Below are positions 1 through 7,513 of a stretch of DNA of 11,278 bases, in pieces (the stretch's first letter is position 1; each line of letters starts with the position of its first letter). The notes below the pieces were generated by a model that saw only the letters and a program-made list of their open reading frames with translations, searched no databases and was not told the origin of the DNA. A program made the translations under genes and the position numbers. Source of the DNA: Clostridiales bacterium (GTDB lineage Bacteria > Bacillota > Clostridia > Lachnospirales > Lachnospiraceae); contig JAHZHG010000053.1 of the NCBI GenBank assembly GCA_019420425.1, forward strand, positions 1 to 11,278, written 5' to 3'.

Positions 1-1701
1 AATTTCAGAGAAGTCCGCTCCATTTGGAACTATATGATGACCGACGAAGTAAAGTTCAATGTAAGATACGATCTGCCGGTAACGACATCGGCCGGCGGGG
101 ATACCTACGTGACAAAGGCCACCGACGCCGTTGCCGTCGGCGCAGGCGAGAGCTTTACCACATGGAGGACAGAGAGCTACACCTTCACGGCAGAGGAGGC
201 CGCAGAGGAAAAGACCGCCGCGGAGGCCATGCTTGCGGACGGAGAATCCAGCTTTGATGCAAACGCTGAGCGCTGGAACGGCTATCTGGCAACCATCGAA
301 AAGGACGACGTCCAGATCGGCTCCCAGTACAAAAAAGCAGCGGTGAAATCCATTGAAACCATGATGACCAACTACATGAGCGCGGCAGGCGACCTGCTCC
401 ATGGCGGCGTGGTTCCCTCCATGTCCTACAAGTGGTTTATCGGCCTGTGGGCCTGGGATTCCTGGAAACAGGTAGTCGGCATGTCCCATTACAGCCCGGA
501 AATCGCTATCGAAAATGTGCGCTCCATCTTTGATTATCAGATCCAGGCAGACGACGAGGTACGTCCCCAGGATGCAGGCGCAATCATCGACTGTATTTTC
601 TTCAATAAGGGACCGGAAAGAGGAGGAGACGGAGGAAACTGGAACGAGAGAAACTCCAAGCCGCCTCTGGCCGCATGGGCAGTTTATCATGCTTATCTGG
701 AAAGCGGCGACAGAGACTTCCTTGAGGAAATGTATCCGAAGCTGGCTGCCTACCACGACTGGTGGTACACTAACCGTGACGTGGACGGAAACGGCGTAGC
801 GGAATACGGCGCAATGGTTCATGACGCCCACTATCAGTGGGATGAGGCCGGCGAAGAAATCCTGACCGATGAAAACGGCAATCCACTGGTTAACCCGGAG
901 GCAGTCATCGAGGCCGCCGCATGGGAGAGCGGGATGGACAATGCTCCGCGTTTCGATATCTCCGGAAACGGCCCGGAGGATGTGGGAACACTGGTATACG
1001 AAGTGAAAAATGCAGACGGCGAGGTGGTCGGCTACACGATCAATCAGGAATCCGTTGACCTGAATGCCTACCTGTACGCAGAAAAAGGCTTCCTGAAGTC
1101 CATGGCCGAAGAACTGGGCCTGGCCGAGGACGCAGCAAAATACGAGGAAGAGGCAGCAGCCCTGAAGGACTACATCAATACCAACATGTACGATGAAGAA
1201 ACCGGCTACTACTACGACCTTCAGATCAACGAGGACGGCAGCGAAAAGAAGCTGCTGGTAAATCGGGGCAAAGGCAGCGAAGGCTGGCTGCCGCTCTGGG
1301 CAAAGCTGGCCACAGAAGAACAGGCAGAGCGCGTAATCGCCAATATGCTGAATGAGGAAATGTTCAATCTGGCCGTTCCTCTGCCCGTAACCTCCAAGGA
1401 CAACGATATGTTCGACCCGGACAAATACTGGAGAGGCCCGGTATGGCTGGATCAGGCCCTGTTCGGCGTAGAGGCCCTGAGAAATTACGGACACAGCGAG
1501 GAGGCAGCTGATCTCACCCAGAAGATGTTTGTCAATGCAGAAGGCCTGTTGGGCGACGGCCCGATCCGCGAAAACTACAACCCGGTAACCGGCGAAGGAC
1601 TTCACACCAAGAACTTCAGCTGGTCCGCAGCAGCATTCTATCTGCTGTATCAGAACTCCCTGACCGGAGACGCGACCACCTGCCAGACAGGTCTGGAATA
1701 A
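1..1701 (+). CDS. Glycoside hydrolase family 63-like alpha-glucosidase (MGH1/YgjK-type), 5'-truncated by the window
   Basis: The frame is open from the first base, so the true start lies upstream; 566 residues are visible, and family members such as E. coli YgjK are near 780, so about 200 N-terminal residues are missing. The visible part is the C-terminal (alpha/alpha)6-barrel catalytic domain. Family hallmarks are an aromatic-rich block with WFIGLWAWDSWKQ, the DEVRPQDAGAI segment, a KPPLAAWAVY segment, WESGMDNAPRFD, WRGPVWLDQALFG, and IRENYNPVTGEG near the end. By analogy with YgjK, the Asp of ESGMD (residue 313 of the fragment) should be the general acid and the Glu of RENYNP (524) the general base; this is inferred, not aligned. 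Known members hydrolyse alpha-glucosidic or related linkages of small oligosaccharides. Substrate and location cannot be told because the N-terminus is missing. The ATGs near 34 are internal. It is followed at once by a terminator, so it is the last gene of its transcript. Confidence 0.88.
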   Translation, partial: NFREVRSIWNYMMTDEVKFNVRYDLPVTTSAGGDTYVTKATDAVAVGAGESFTTWRTESYTFTAEEAAEEKTAAEAMLADGESSFDANAERWNGYLATIEKDDVQIGSQYKKAAVKSIETMMTNYMSAAGDLLHGGVVPSMSYKWFIGLWAWDSWKQVVGMSHYSPEIAIENVRSIFDYQIQADDEVRPQDAGAIIDCIFFNKGPERGGDGGNWNERNSKPPLAAWAVYHAYLESGDRDFLEEMYPKLAAYHDWWYTNRDVDGNGVAEYGAMVHDAHYQWDEAGEEILTDENGNPLVNPEAVIEAAAWESGMDNAPRFDISGNGPEDVGTLVYEVKNADGEVVGYTINQESVDLNAYLYAEKGFLKSMAEELGLAEDAAKYEEEAAALKDYINTNMYDEETGYYYDLQINEDGSEKKLLVNRGKGSEGWLPLWAKLATEEQAERVIANMLNEEMFNLAVPLPVTSKDNDMFDPDKYWRGPVWLDQALFGVEALRNYGHSEEAADLTQKMFVNAEGLLGDGPIRENYNPVTGEGLHTKNFSWSAAAFYLLYQNSLTGDATTCQTGLE

Positions 1702-1709
1702 TCGCCAGC

Positions 1710-1740
1710 AAGGCGCCGCATAATGCGGCGCCTTTATTTT
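1710..1740 (+). terminator. Intrinsic terminator of the GH63 gene
   Basis: A perfect 11-bp stem (1710-1720 with 1724-1734, GC-rich core GGCGCC) closes a 3-nt TAA loop and is followed by a T-rich tail (TTATTTT). It begins 8 nt after the stop codon. It should end the glycosidase transcript. Confidence 0.9.
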
Positions 1741-1777
1741 ATCATAGGAAACTGCTTCGCATTTTCCTATGATAAAA
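1737..1777. repeat. Perfect 15-bp inverted repeat (possible dispersed hairpin element)
   Basis: The arms at 1737-1751 and 1763-1777 are exact reverse complements. The 11-nt loop itself contains a TGC/GCA pairing around TTC. It directly abuts the GC-rich terminator and shares its T-tail bases. The 3' arm is followed by A's and then GCC, not T's, so it does not look like a plain second terminator on the + strand. It may be a processing or stabilising hairpin, or one end of a repeated element; only a genome-wide search could decide. Confidence 0.6.
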
Positions 1778-1785
1778 AAGCCTCC

Positions 1786-1892
1786 GGCAGGATGCGCACG
1801 GATGCAAGAGGTATTCTATTGCTGCGCAAAATCCCTCACTCTTGAAGCATGTTTTTACGGAATGCGCAGCCAGTGCGTATTCCTGATCCGTG
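1786..1892. other. Structured intergenic stretch of unknown role
   Basis: This non-coding DNA contains nested complementary segments. CACGGAT (1797-1803) pairs with ATCCGTG (1886-1892), GCGCAC (1794-1799) pairs with GTGCGT (1873-1878, one G-T), and CAAGAG (1805-1810) pairs with CTCTTG (1839-1844). The pairings are partly mutually exclusive. Together with the hairpin just upstream, this resembles a folded repeat element or a relic of one. No promoter or ORF claim is made. Confidence 0.3.
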
Positions 1893-1983
1893 AAAAGCAA
1901 CGAAAATGCATCAAAATACATCAGACTATCCCGACGTAAGAAAAATTAAGAGTTTGCCACTGTCTTTTTCGGTCAGCGCCCTG

Positions 1984-1989
1984 TATACT
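1984..1989 (+). promoter_or_regulatory. Possible -10 box for the amidase gene
   Basis: TATACT sits 30 bases before the preferred ATG at 2020, which would place the transcript start near 1996. The -35 is poor: TTGCCA at 1954-1959 is 24 bases away, and nothing good lies at 17. If real, this promoter lies inside the longer upstream reading frame and rules out the ATG at 1906 as the start. Confidence 0.3.
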
Positions 1990-2019
1990 AAAGATATGGA
2001 CGACAAGGGAGATAAGGAT

Positions 2020-2748
2020 ATGGGCGAACAAGAGATAAGGGAAAAAGACAGAAAAGAAAATTCTGCCGGCAAAAAACTTTCTAAAGAAGAAAAAATGAGA
2101 AGAAGAAGGAGGCAGGCCATGGCGGAACGCATTGTTCTGGGCATGGTTTTGCTTCTTTTTCTTTTTGGCGCAGGAATTTGCGTGAAAAAGCTTCTGTTTT
2201 CAGACACCGGCAGCAGGGATGACGCGGAAAACCAATATGGAAACGTCAGTATGCCGGACATCGACGTGCAGCTGCTAACCGTCAACGAATATTCAAGACC
2301 CGGCCTGAGTACAGGCACGATCACCGGCGTGGTAGTCCACTATACGGCCAATCCAGGCAGCACAGCCCAAAATAACCGGGACTATTTTGAGAGCCTGAAG
2401 GACACGCACTTAACCAAAGTCAGCAGCAATTTTATTATAGGCCTGGAGGGCGAGATTATCCAATGCGTTCCCACCAGTGAGATCGCCTATGCCTCTAATG
2501 ACAGAAATTACGACACCGTATCCATCGAGTGCTGTCATCCGGATGATACGGGAGAATTCACAGACGCCACCTACCAGTCACTGGTGCAGCTGACCGCCTG
2601 GCTCTGCAGGAAATTCGGGCTGAGCGAGGACAGTGTGATTCGTCACTATGATGTGACAGGGAAAATTTGTCCGAAATACTTCGTGGAGCACGAGGACGCC
2701 TGGGAGACATTTCGGGCAGACGTGGGCGCGGTACTGGATCAGGGGTGA
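2020..2748 (+). CDS. Membrane-anchored N-acetylmuramoyl-L-alanine amidase (Amidase_2 / PGRP fold)
   Basis: This enzyme is predicted to cleave the amide bond between MurNAc and the stem peptide of peptidoglycan on the outer face of the membrane. The 242-residue protein has a charged N-terminal cytoplasmic tail rich in K, E and R (1-37, with an RRRRR run), one membrane helix (about 38-55), a short linker, and the catalytic domain from about 85. The zinc ligands of the T7-lysozyme-like family are visible: His107 in VVHYTA, His209 in RHYDVTG, and Cys217 in KICP. An acidic residue, Glu170 in SIECC, lies between them. The start at 2020 is preferred because AAGGGAGA at 2005-2012 gives a good ribosome binding site. 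The same frame extends back to an ATG at 1906 (280 residues) but without such a site, and it would bury the predicted membrane helix deeper. No lysis partner or prophage gene is adjacent, so a wall-remodelling or recycling role in the host is likelier than a phage endolysin. Confidence 0.88.
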   Translation: MGEQEIREKDRKENSAGKKLSKEEKMRRRRRQAMAERIVLGMVLLLFLFGAGICVKKLLFSDTGSRDDAENQYGNVSMPDIDVQLLTVNEYSRPGLSTGTITGVVVHYTANPGSTAQNNRDYFESLKDTHLTKVSSNFIIGLEGEIIQCVPTSEIAYASNDRNYDTVSIECCHPDDTGEFTDATYQSLVQLTAWLCRKFGLSEDSVIRHYDVTGKICPKYFVEHEDAWETFRADVGAVLDQG

Positions 2749-2824
2749 GCAATCAAATACGCTGAAAATTAATCATACACGGCGGATATGATTGTGATTT
2801 TAGAGGAAAACGGCAGGTTTTATT

Positions 2825-2989
2825 TTGAAAACAAACAAAAGTGAGACTTTCCACGCCGTTACAGCGGAAAAAAGCATGTGCTTACGATAGGAGCGGCGGT
2901 TATTCTGGAGCTCCTGATGTTTCTCTATCCTGTGTTCTATTTTCAACAACCGGATTGACAACGCCTTTATTGAACGTTCAACTTCATGA
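2825..2989 (+). pseudogene. Decayed N-terminal fragment of a membrane protein gene
   Basis: No intact ORF is present, but pieces in two frames join into a plausible N-terminus. A TTG at 2825 opens frame 2 (LKTNKSE). A shift near 2845-2857 leads into frame 1, which carries the basic RRYSGKK followed by a hydrophobic helix TIGAAVILELLMFLYPVFYF (to 2943). A shift back to frame 2 then continues NNRIDNAFIERSTS to a stop at 2987-2989. A Lys/Arg-rich start followed by one helix is typical of polytopic membrane proteins, but I cannot name the family. The rest of the gene is absent, replaced by the riboswitch promoter. The alternative is that this is non-coding DNA that happens to encode a hydrophobic run. 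Confidence 0.35.
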
Positions 2990-3005
2990 AAACGAAGAAA
3001 AGTAA

Positions 3006-3034
3006 TGGACAAAGCAGGTAATGGGAGTTATAGT
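3006..3034 (+). promoter_or_regulatory. Sigma-A-type promoter of the riboswitch/ABC transporter operon
   Basis: TGGACA (3006-3011) and TATAGT (3029-3034) are separated by exactly 17 bases. The transcript would start near 3041, just before the P1 strand of the cobalamin riboswitch, exactly where a leader-RNA promoter should be. Confidence 0.7.
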
Positions 3035-3042
3035 ATATAACG

Positions 3043-3254
3043 ATAAATATCTGTTTTGCTTCTCTGATTTGCGGCAAAGCAGATCATAATACTGCATCTG
3101 ACAGCAATGTCAGGCAAGGAATACGGTGAAAATCCGTAGCAGTCACCACTACTGTAACGTGGACGAATGGACAATTGCCACTGTGGATGGCCGCATCAGC
3201 GGCCGGATATGGGAAGGCGTCCAGGAGGATGAAGCGAAGCCAGGATATTTGGCA
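3043..3254 (+). promoter_or_regulatory. Cobalamin (B12) riboswitch aptamer
   Basis: The conserved core of the cobalamin class is readable in order. GGAATACGGTGAAAATCCG (3118-3136) is the GGTGAAAATCC hairpin region, and the ACTGTAACG variant of the B12 box follows (3150-3158). GCCACTG lies at 3177-3183, a perfect GGCCGC/GCGGCC hairpin (3189-3204) forms a peripheral arm, GGGAAGGCG lies at 3211-3219, and GGATGA then CGAAGCCAGGA runs to 3245. The outer P1 helix is AAATATC (3045-3051) with GATATTT (3244-3250). The long form with the peripheral arm resembles the adenosylcobalamin-preferring type, which is inference. In this class, ligand binding usually lowers downstream expression; here a terminator 45 bases further on gives the likely mechanism. 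Confidence 0.92.
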
Positions 3255-3298
3255 GAAGATTTATTTCTGGGATGAAGAAATAGGAAAAGAAAAGATAT

Positions 3299-3335
3299 AT
3301 GCGCTCCCAGTGGGCGCATTTTGCTTTCCTTTTTT
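3299..3335 (+). terminator. Riboswitch expression-platform terminator
   Basis: An 8-bp stem, ATGCGCTC with GGGCGCAT (3299-3306 with 3312-3319, one T-G pair), has a short CCCAGT-type loop. It is followed by TTTGCTTTCCTTTTTT. It lies between the B12 aptamer and the binding-protein gene and should act as the ligand-controlled attenuator of the operon. No antiterminator pairing was worked out. Confidence 0.75.
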
Positions 3336-3444
3336 GTTTGCTGTCTGCTTTGGCGGGATGCAAAGAAAGGAGGAAAGTATTTTTATTTTCAGGTAAGCGA
3401 TTAACCAGTGAACAACAGTCAAAAGTAAAAGGAGATAATAAAAG

Positions 3445-4953
3445 ATGAATAGACGAAACAAAACAACAGCCGCTCTTTTAGCGGCCTGCCTTGCAGTGAT
3501 TCCTATGCAGACAGCAGCCTATGCAGAGGAAAGTAAGCCGCTGGATTCAGTAGTGATCGGGGCAACGAAAATGATTTCCTCGTTGGTTCCCACGGATTCT
3601 ACCGTTCCGTGGTGGCTGACCAGCTGCGGCGTCAGCGAAACCGTATACAAGCTGGACGAGGAGGGAAATCTGGTATCCAGATTCATTGATACCATGGAGC
3701 AGACCGATGATAATACATGGGAAGTTGTGATGAAGCAGGGAAATGCGTTTTCTGACGGAACGGTGGTGGATGCAGAGGCAATGTGCGCATGCCTGAACCA
3801 GATCGCTGAGGAGAACGCCTCCGCACTGTCAACGGCCGGAGCCAGCACCTTTGCAGCGACAGGAGACTACTCCTTTACCATCGAAACCGAAAACGTGACC
3901 CGGGTTATGCCGTCCATTCTTGGCGGCTGGGGCTGTGTTGTATTCAAAAACAATGGGGACGACACCTACAGCTACACCGGCCCGTTTGTAGTAGATGAGC
4001 TGGATCCCGGCGTAGTTATGAAGGTTTCCCCCAATGCCTACTACGACGAGCAGGCGGCCAGCCGTCCGGCGTCGGTGGAGATTAAGTGCTTCAAGGATAT
4101 GAGCGCGATGCAGCTGGCCTTTGAAAGCGGAGAGATCGACATGGCATTCCAGATCACCAATGATGTAGCCCAGATTCTGGGAGGCGAAGGCTATACGATT
4201 AAGGATGTGGACGCGGGCTATCAGTATTACGCATACCTGAACACCACAAGGCTGGATGACCTTAAGGTAAGACAGGCTCTGGATCTGGCTGTCAACAGAG
4301 AAGAAATGCTGGAGGTCCTGGATGCCGGCCGCCTGGCAACAGGAATTTTCGCCACGTATTATTCCTTCGCCGGCAAAACAGAGCTGACCTATGACCTGGA
4401 AGGCGCTCAGGCTCTGCTTGAGGAGGCTGGATGGGTGAAAAACGCAGAAGGAATCTACGAGAAGGATGGAGAACCCCTGACCTTTAAGCTGGCAACCTAC
4501 AATACCCGCCCGGATCTTCCCATTCTGATGCAGGTGATGGCCGCGCAGTTAAATACGCTGGGCGCAGAGGTGACGGCAGAGGTAACGGATAACATTGGCG
4601 ATGCGGCCAAAACCGGAGAATACGACATCATCCTGTATTCCACACACACTGCACCGGCCGGAGACCCGGCAAATTTCCTGAACAATACCTTTACCTCCAC
4701 CGGGTCGGGCAATTACTATACCAATTACCATTCCAAGGAGTTCGATCAGCTGGTGGAAAAGCTGATTGATACGCCGATCGGTGAGGAGAGGGATAATCTG
4801 GCCATCCAGGCACAGGAGCTGCTGCACGAGGATCTGCCTGTTCTGTACCTGATCGATCCCCAGTGGCACATTGCGGTATCAGAGAAGCTGGAAAACTATG
4901 AAACCTACTGCGGTGACTATTACATGGTGACCCCGCAGCTGGGACTGAACTAA
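3445..4953 (+). CDS. Extracellular solute-binding protein, family 5 (peptide/nickel type), B12-riboswitch controlled
   Basis: This 502-residue protein is the capture subunit of an ABC importer. It begins with a basic, hydrophobic signal peptide ending in AAYA before EES, giving predicted signal peptidase I cleavage after residue 27. There is an LAAC at 12-15, but the segment before it is short for a lipoprotein signal. Family-5 features include the early ESKPLDSVVIGA strand, ETVYKLDEEGNLV, FSDGTVVDAEA, the VRQALDLAVNREEM helix and the C-terminal DLPVLYLIDP region. The segment YDIILYSTHTAPAGDP (about 393-408) resembles the equivalent stretch I recall from nickel/opine-metallophore binding proteins of the NikA/CntA kind, but I cannot confirm this by alignment. 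AAAAGGAG ends 10 bases before the ATG. It is the first gene of five; the riboswitch upstream suggests a cobalt- or corrinoid-linked cargo. A di/oligopeptide cargo remains possible. Confidence 0.9.
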   Translation: MNRRNKTTAALLAACLAVIPMQTAAYAEESKPLDSVVIGATKMISSLVPTDSTVPWWLTSCGVSETVYKLDEEGNLVSRFIDTMEQTDDNTWEVVMKQGNAFSDGTVVDAEAMCACLNQIAEENASALSTAGASTFAATGDYSFTIETENVTRVMPSILGGWGCVVFKNNGDDTYSYTGPFVVDELDPGVVMKVSPNAYYDEQAASRPASVEIKCFKDMSAMQLAFESGEIDMAFQITNDVAQILGGEGYTIKDVDAGYQYYAYLNTTRLDDLKVRQALDLAVNREEMLEVLDAGRLATGIFATYYSFAGKTELTYDLEGAQALLEEAGWVKNAEGIYEKDGEPLTFKLATYNTRPDLPILMQVMAAQLNTLGAEVTAEVTDNIGDAAKTGEYDIILYSTHTAPAGDPANFLNNTFTSTGSGNYYTNYHSKEFDQLVEKLIDTPIGEERDNLAIQAQELLHEDLPVLYLIDPQWHIAVSEKLENYETYCGDYYMVTPQLGLN

Positions 4954-4975
4954 AGAAGAGATGGGGAGAGGGCTG

Positions 4976-5908
4976 ATGTTGAACTTACGTCAGGGCATAC
5001 GGTATTTGCTGAAATGGATAGTGATTTTTTGGATTGCATCAGTGGTGGCCTTTGGCGTAGGGAGACTGATGCCCGGCTCCCCTGCCGAATTGCTGCTTCA
5101 GGCATATGATCTGCCGGAGACCCCGGAAAATATCCGACTGATCGAAAAACAGTGGGAGCTGGACCGGCCGCTGTATGAGCAGTATGGAACATGGCTGGTA
5201 AATTTTCTGCGGGGAGACTGGGGCCGTTCTATGATATCCAAGCTGGATATCCGGGAGCTGTTTATCCGGAAGCTGCCCTACTCGCTGATTCTGGGCTTTG
5301 GGAGTATTCTAATCAGCTCGGTATCCGCCTTTTTTCTGGGATTTTTTGCAGCAGTAAAGCAAAAGGGGATTGCCGACAGGCTGAGCAGCTGGCTTGCCGT
5401 ACTTTCCCAGACTGTACCGTCTGTCGTACTGGCCGTTGTGGTCATTTACGTTGTGGGCGTAAAGCTGAAAGCGGTTAAATTCTTTTCCGGCGGAAGCACA
5501 GCGGGAGTGGTGGCTGCGGTGCTGTTTCTGAGCGTCTATTCTGTGGGCAGCCTGTCGCGGATCGTGCGTGTGCATTTTCGTGAGCAGATGAGTAAGCCAT
5601 ATATCCGCTTTGCCATATCCAGGGGCTTTACGCCCAACTATGCACTTCTTCGTTATGGAAGCAGGCCTGTGCTTTACGGAATGCTTTCCGTGCTGATCGC
5701 CAAATTCGCCTGGGTACTCGGCGGCAGCTCAGTAATGGAATTTATCTTTACTATACCGGGAATCAGTTATTTTCTGGTAGACAGTATGCGCTCCAGGGAT
5801 TATTACGTGATCCAGTCCTACATTATGGTGATTGCTATCTGGATGTTTCTGGTACATTTGCTGTTTAATCTGGCTATGCGCCTGCTGGATACGAAGGAGG
5901 GAATATGA
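4976..5908 (+). CDS. ABC transporter permease, DppB/NikB family
   Basis: This is the first inner permease of the importer, 310 residues with six predicted membrane helices: about 11-31, 102-127, 136-162, 176-194, 232-257 and 278-302. Family signs are the GRLMPGSPAE block after helix 1, LIEKQWELDRPLYEQYGTWL and FLRGDWGRSM in the extracellular part. The cytoplasmic EAA-type loop RFAISRGFTPNYALLRYGSR (211-230) contacts the ATPases. The start at 4976 is chosen for GGAG seven bases upstream; an in-frame ATG at 4961 would add five residues but has only a weak AGAAG site. It lies 22 bases after the binding-protein gene and overlaps the next permease by ATGA. Confidence 0.92.
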   Translation: MLNLRQGIRYLLKWIVIFWIASVVAFGVGRLMPGSPAELLLQAYDLPETPENIRLIEKQWELDRPLYEQYGTWLVNFLRGDWGRSMISKLDIRELFIRKLPYSLILGFGSILISSVSAFFLGFFAAVKQKGIADRLSSWLAVLSQTVPSVVLAVVVIYVVGVKLKAVKFFSGGSTAGVVAAVLFLSVYSVGSLSRIVRVHFREQMSKPYIRFAISRGFTPNYALLRYGSRPVLYGMLSVLIAKFAWVLGGSSVMEFIFTIPGISYFLVDSMRSRDYYVIQSYIMVIAIWMFLVHLLFNLAMRLLDTKEGI

Positions 5909-6699
5909 AAAAGTGGCCGTTTGCCTGTCTGGCAATCTACATTCTGTTTTTGCTTCTGGTTCCGACACAGGACGTGCTGGTAGTGGATCTGACGAATAAG
6001 CTTGCAGCGCCTTCAGGGGAGCACATTTTCGGCACGGATAATCTGGGACGGGATGTATTCTCTCTGACTGTCCGCGGAGGAATACGGACGCTGATTGTGG
6101 TGGCAACTGCGTCCTCCATCTCCTTTGCCGGGGGAACCATTCTGGGGCTTCTGGCCGGATATTTTGGAAAACGGATAGAACTGGCGGTGCAGTTTTTTGC
6201 AGACTTTACCATGATCATCCCCTCCTTCATTTTTGCCATGATTTTTACCGGAATATTTGGAATGACGCCGTATACGGTGGGAATTATTCTCGGCCTGTGC
6301 GGCATAGGCCAGTATGCCCTTCAGGCGTGTGCGTTGACAAAAAGCGCGCGGAAAATGGCATACGTGGACAATGAATTTGTGCTTGGCATGCCGGCGTACT
6401 GTACACTGTTCAGACACATCCTTCCCAATATTCTGTTTCCCATGCTTACCGCCATGGGGAATCGGGCGGGCGGCCTGACCCTGTCGTATGCTTCTCTGGC
6501 ATTCATCGGTCTCGGCGTGGATGTGACAAGTCCGGACTGGGGAAATATGATCTATCAGTACAAGGTTTACATTATTACCAACCCCAATCTGATCCTTGCT
6601 CCCACGGCGGCAATATTTTTATTGACCCTGTTCTTTCATTTGGCCTTTGACAGCAGGGATAACGGCTCCGGCACGGGGGAGGTGACGCTGTATGACTGA
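5905..6699 (+). CDS. ABC transporter permease, DppC/NikC family
   Basis: This is the second permease, 264 residues, on the short side for the family because the N-terminal cytoplasmic tail is almost absent: helix 1 starts by residue 5. The diagnostic FGTDNLGRDVFS motif is at 42-53. The EAA loop follows at about 152-175 (YVDNEFVLGMPAYCTLFRHI). The C-terminal block LSYASLAFIGLGV, then SPDWG (193-213), is typical of DppC/NikC. Its ATG overlaps the stop of the preceding gene (ATGA) and has GGAGG just upstream, so the two permeases are translationally coupled. It overlaps the next gene by 8 bases. Confidence 0.92.
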   Translation: MKKWPFACLAIYILFLLLVPTQDVLVVDLTNKLAAPSGEHIFGTDNLGRDVFSLTVRGGIRTLIVVATASSISFAGGTILGLLAGYFGKRIELAVQFFADFTMIIPSFIFAMIFTGIFGMTPYTVGIILGLCGIGQYALQACALTKSARKMAYVDNEFVLGMPAYCTLFRHILPNILFPMLTAMGNRAGGLTLSYASLAFIGLGVDVTSPDWGNMIYQYKVYIITNPNLILAPTAAIFLLTLFFHLAFDSRDNGSGTGEVTLYD

Positions 6700-7504
6700 G
6701 GGAAAACAGGAAACCGTTCTGGAGGTAAAAGATCTGCATCTGGAGCTGCTGAACCGCGGAACCTATACGGAGATACTAAAGGGAATCTCTTTTTCCCTGA
6801 ATGAGGGGAAAATTCTGGGAATTCTCGGCGAATCCGGATCGGGAAAAAGTATGACGATGAATGCGGTTACCGGCCTGCTGCCCCGCAAAAGCGCCCGTAT
6901 CCGGGGGCAGATCTGCTTGGAACAGGGAAAAAATATACTGGAGATGGACGCTCGGAGCCGCCAGAAATACTGTGCTTCAAAGACAGCGATCATTCTGCAG
7001 GATGCGATCAATGCTCTCAGCCCTTATGACAGAATCGGCACACAGATGAAGGAGACCGTAAAGCTGCATCACCCGGAGCTTACCCCAAGCCAGCGGCAGG
7101 ACATGATCTGCCGTTCGCTGGAGCAGATCGGGATCCCTTCTCCCAAGATGCAGCTGCGCAAATATCCGCATCAGTTTTCCGGCGGGATGCGCCAGCGCAT
7201 TGCGATTGCCATGGCCCTCGTTTCCAACAGCCGGATTTTGATTGCGGATGAGCCGACAACCTCCCTGGATGCGGTAAACCAGCTGAAGTTTGTCCGGCTG
7301 CTGAAGGAGATTCAGGGCAGGCGCCAAATCTCCATGATTTACATCAGCCACAATCTTGGCCTGATCGCCAGCCTGTGCAGCCGCGTACTGGTGATGAAGG
7401 ACGGCGAAATTGTGGAAAGAGGAAAAACTGAAGAGGTGCTGTACAGTCCGAAGCACGCATACACCAGAGAATTGGTAAACAGCACAAGAAAGCTCTATAC
7501 CTGA
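6692..7504 (+). CDS. ABC transporter ATP-binding protein, DppD/NikD family
   Basis: This is one of the two ATPases that power import, 270 residues. Walker A is GESGSGKS (46-53), the Q-loop Gln is at 103, the signature is FSGGMRQR (162-169), Walker B is ILIADEP (182-188), and the switch His is 220 in YISHNL. All catalytic positions look intact. The length is close to NikD; it lacks the longer C-terminal extension with cysteines seen in many OppD/DppD proteins, and ends soon after the family's HAYTREL motif. GGGGGAGG lies upstream within the preceding gene. The overlap with the permease gene argues for co-translation. Confidence 0.93.
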   Translation: MTEGKQETVLEVKDLHLELLNRGTYTEILKGISFSLNEGKILGILGESGSGKSMTMNAVTGLLPRKSARIRGQICLEQGKNILEMDARSRQKYCASKTAIILQDAINALSPYDRIGTQMKETVKLHHPELTPSQRQDMICRSLEQIGIPSPKMQLRKYPHQFSGGMRQRIAIAMALVSNSRILIADEPTTSLDAVNQLKFVRLLKEIQGRRQISMIYISHNLGLIASLCSRVLVMKDGEIVERGKTEEVLYSPKHAYTRELVNSTRKLYT

Positions 7505-7513
7505 GGGAGAACG

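Noticed and set aside
1906..2019. Upstream ATG extending the amidase by 38 residues
   Set aside because: No ribosome binding site; the candidate -10 box and a good Shine-Dalgarno sequence favour the ATG at 2020.
1926..2324. 132-codon minus-strand ORF
   Set aside because: Antisense to the amidase; its hydrophobic stretches mirror the Lys/Arg/Glu-rich tail and the membrane helix on the other strand.
2800..3012. 70-codon minus-strand ORF
   Set aside because: The opposite strand gives a more protein-like membrane segment (with frameshifts); the minus frame has no motif and no evident ribosome binding site.
3175..3396. 73-codon + strand ORF
   Set aside because: It overlaps the cobalamin riboswitch core and its terminator, has no ribosome binding site, and its content is explained by the RNA element.
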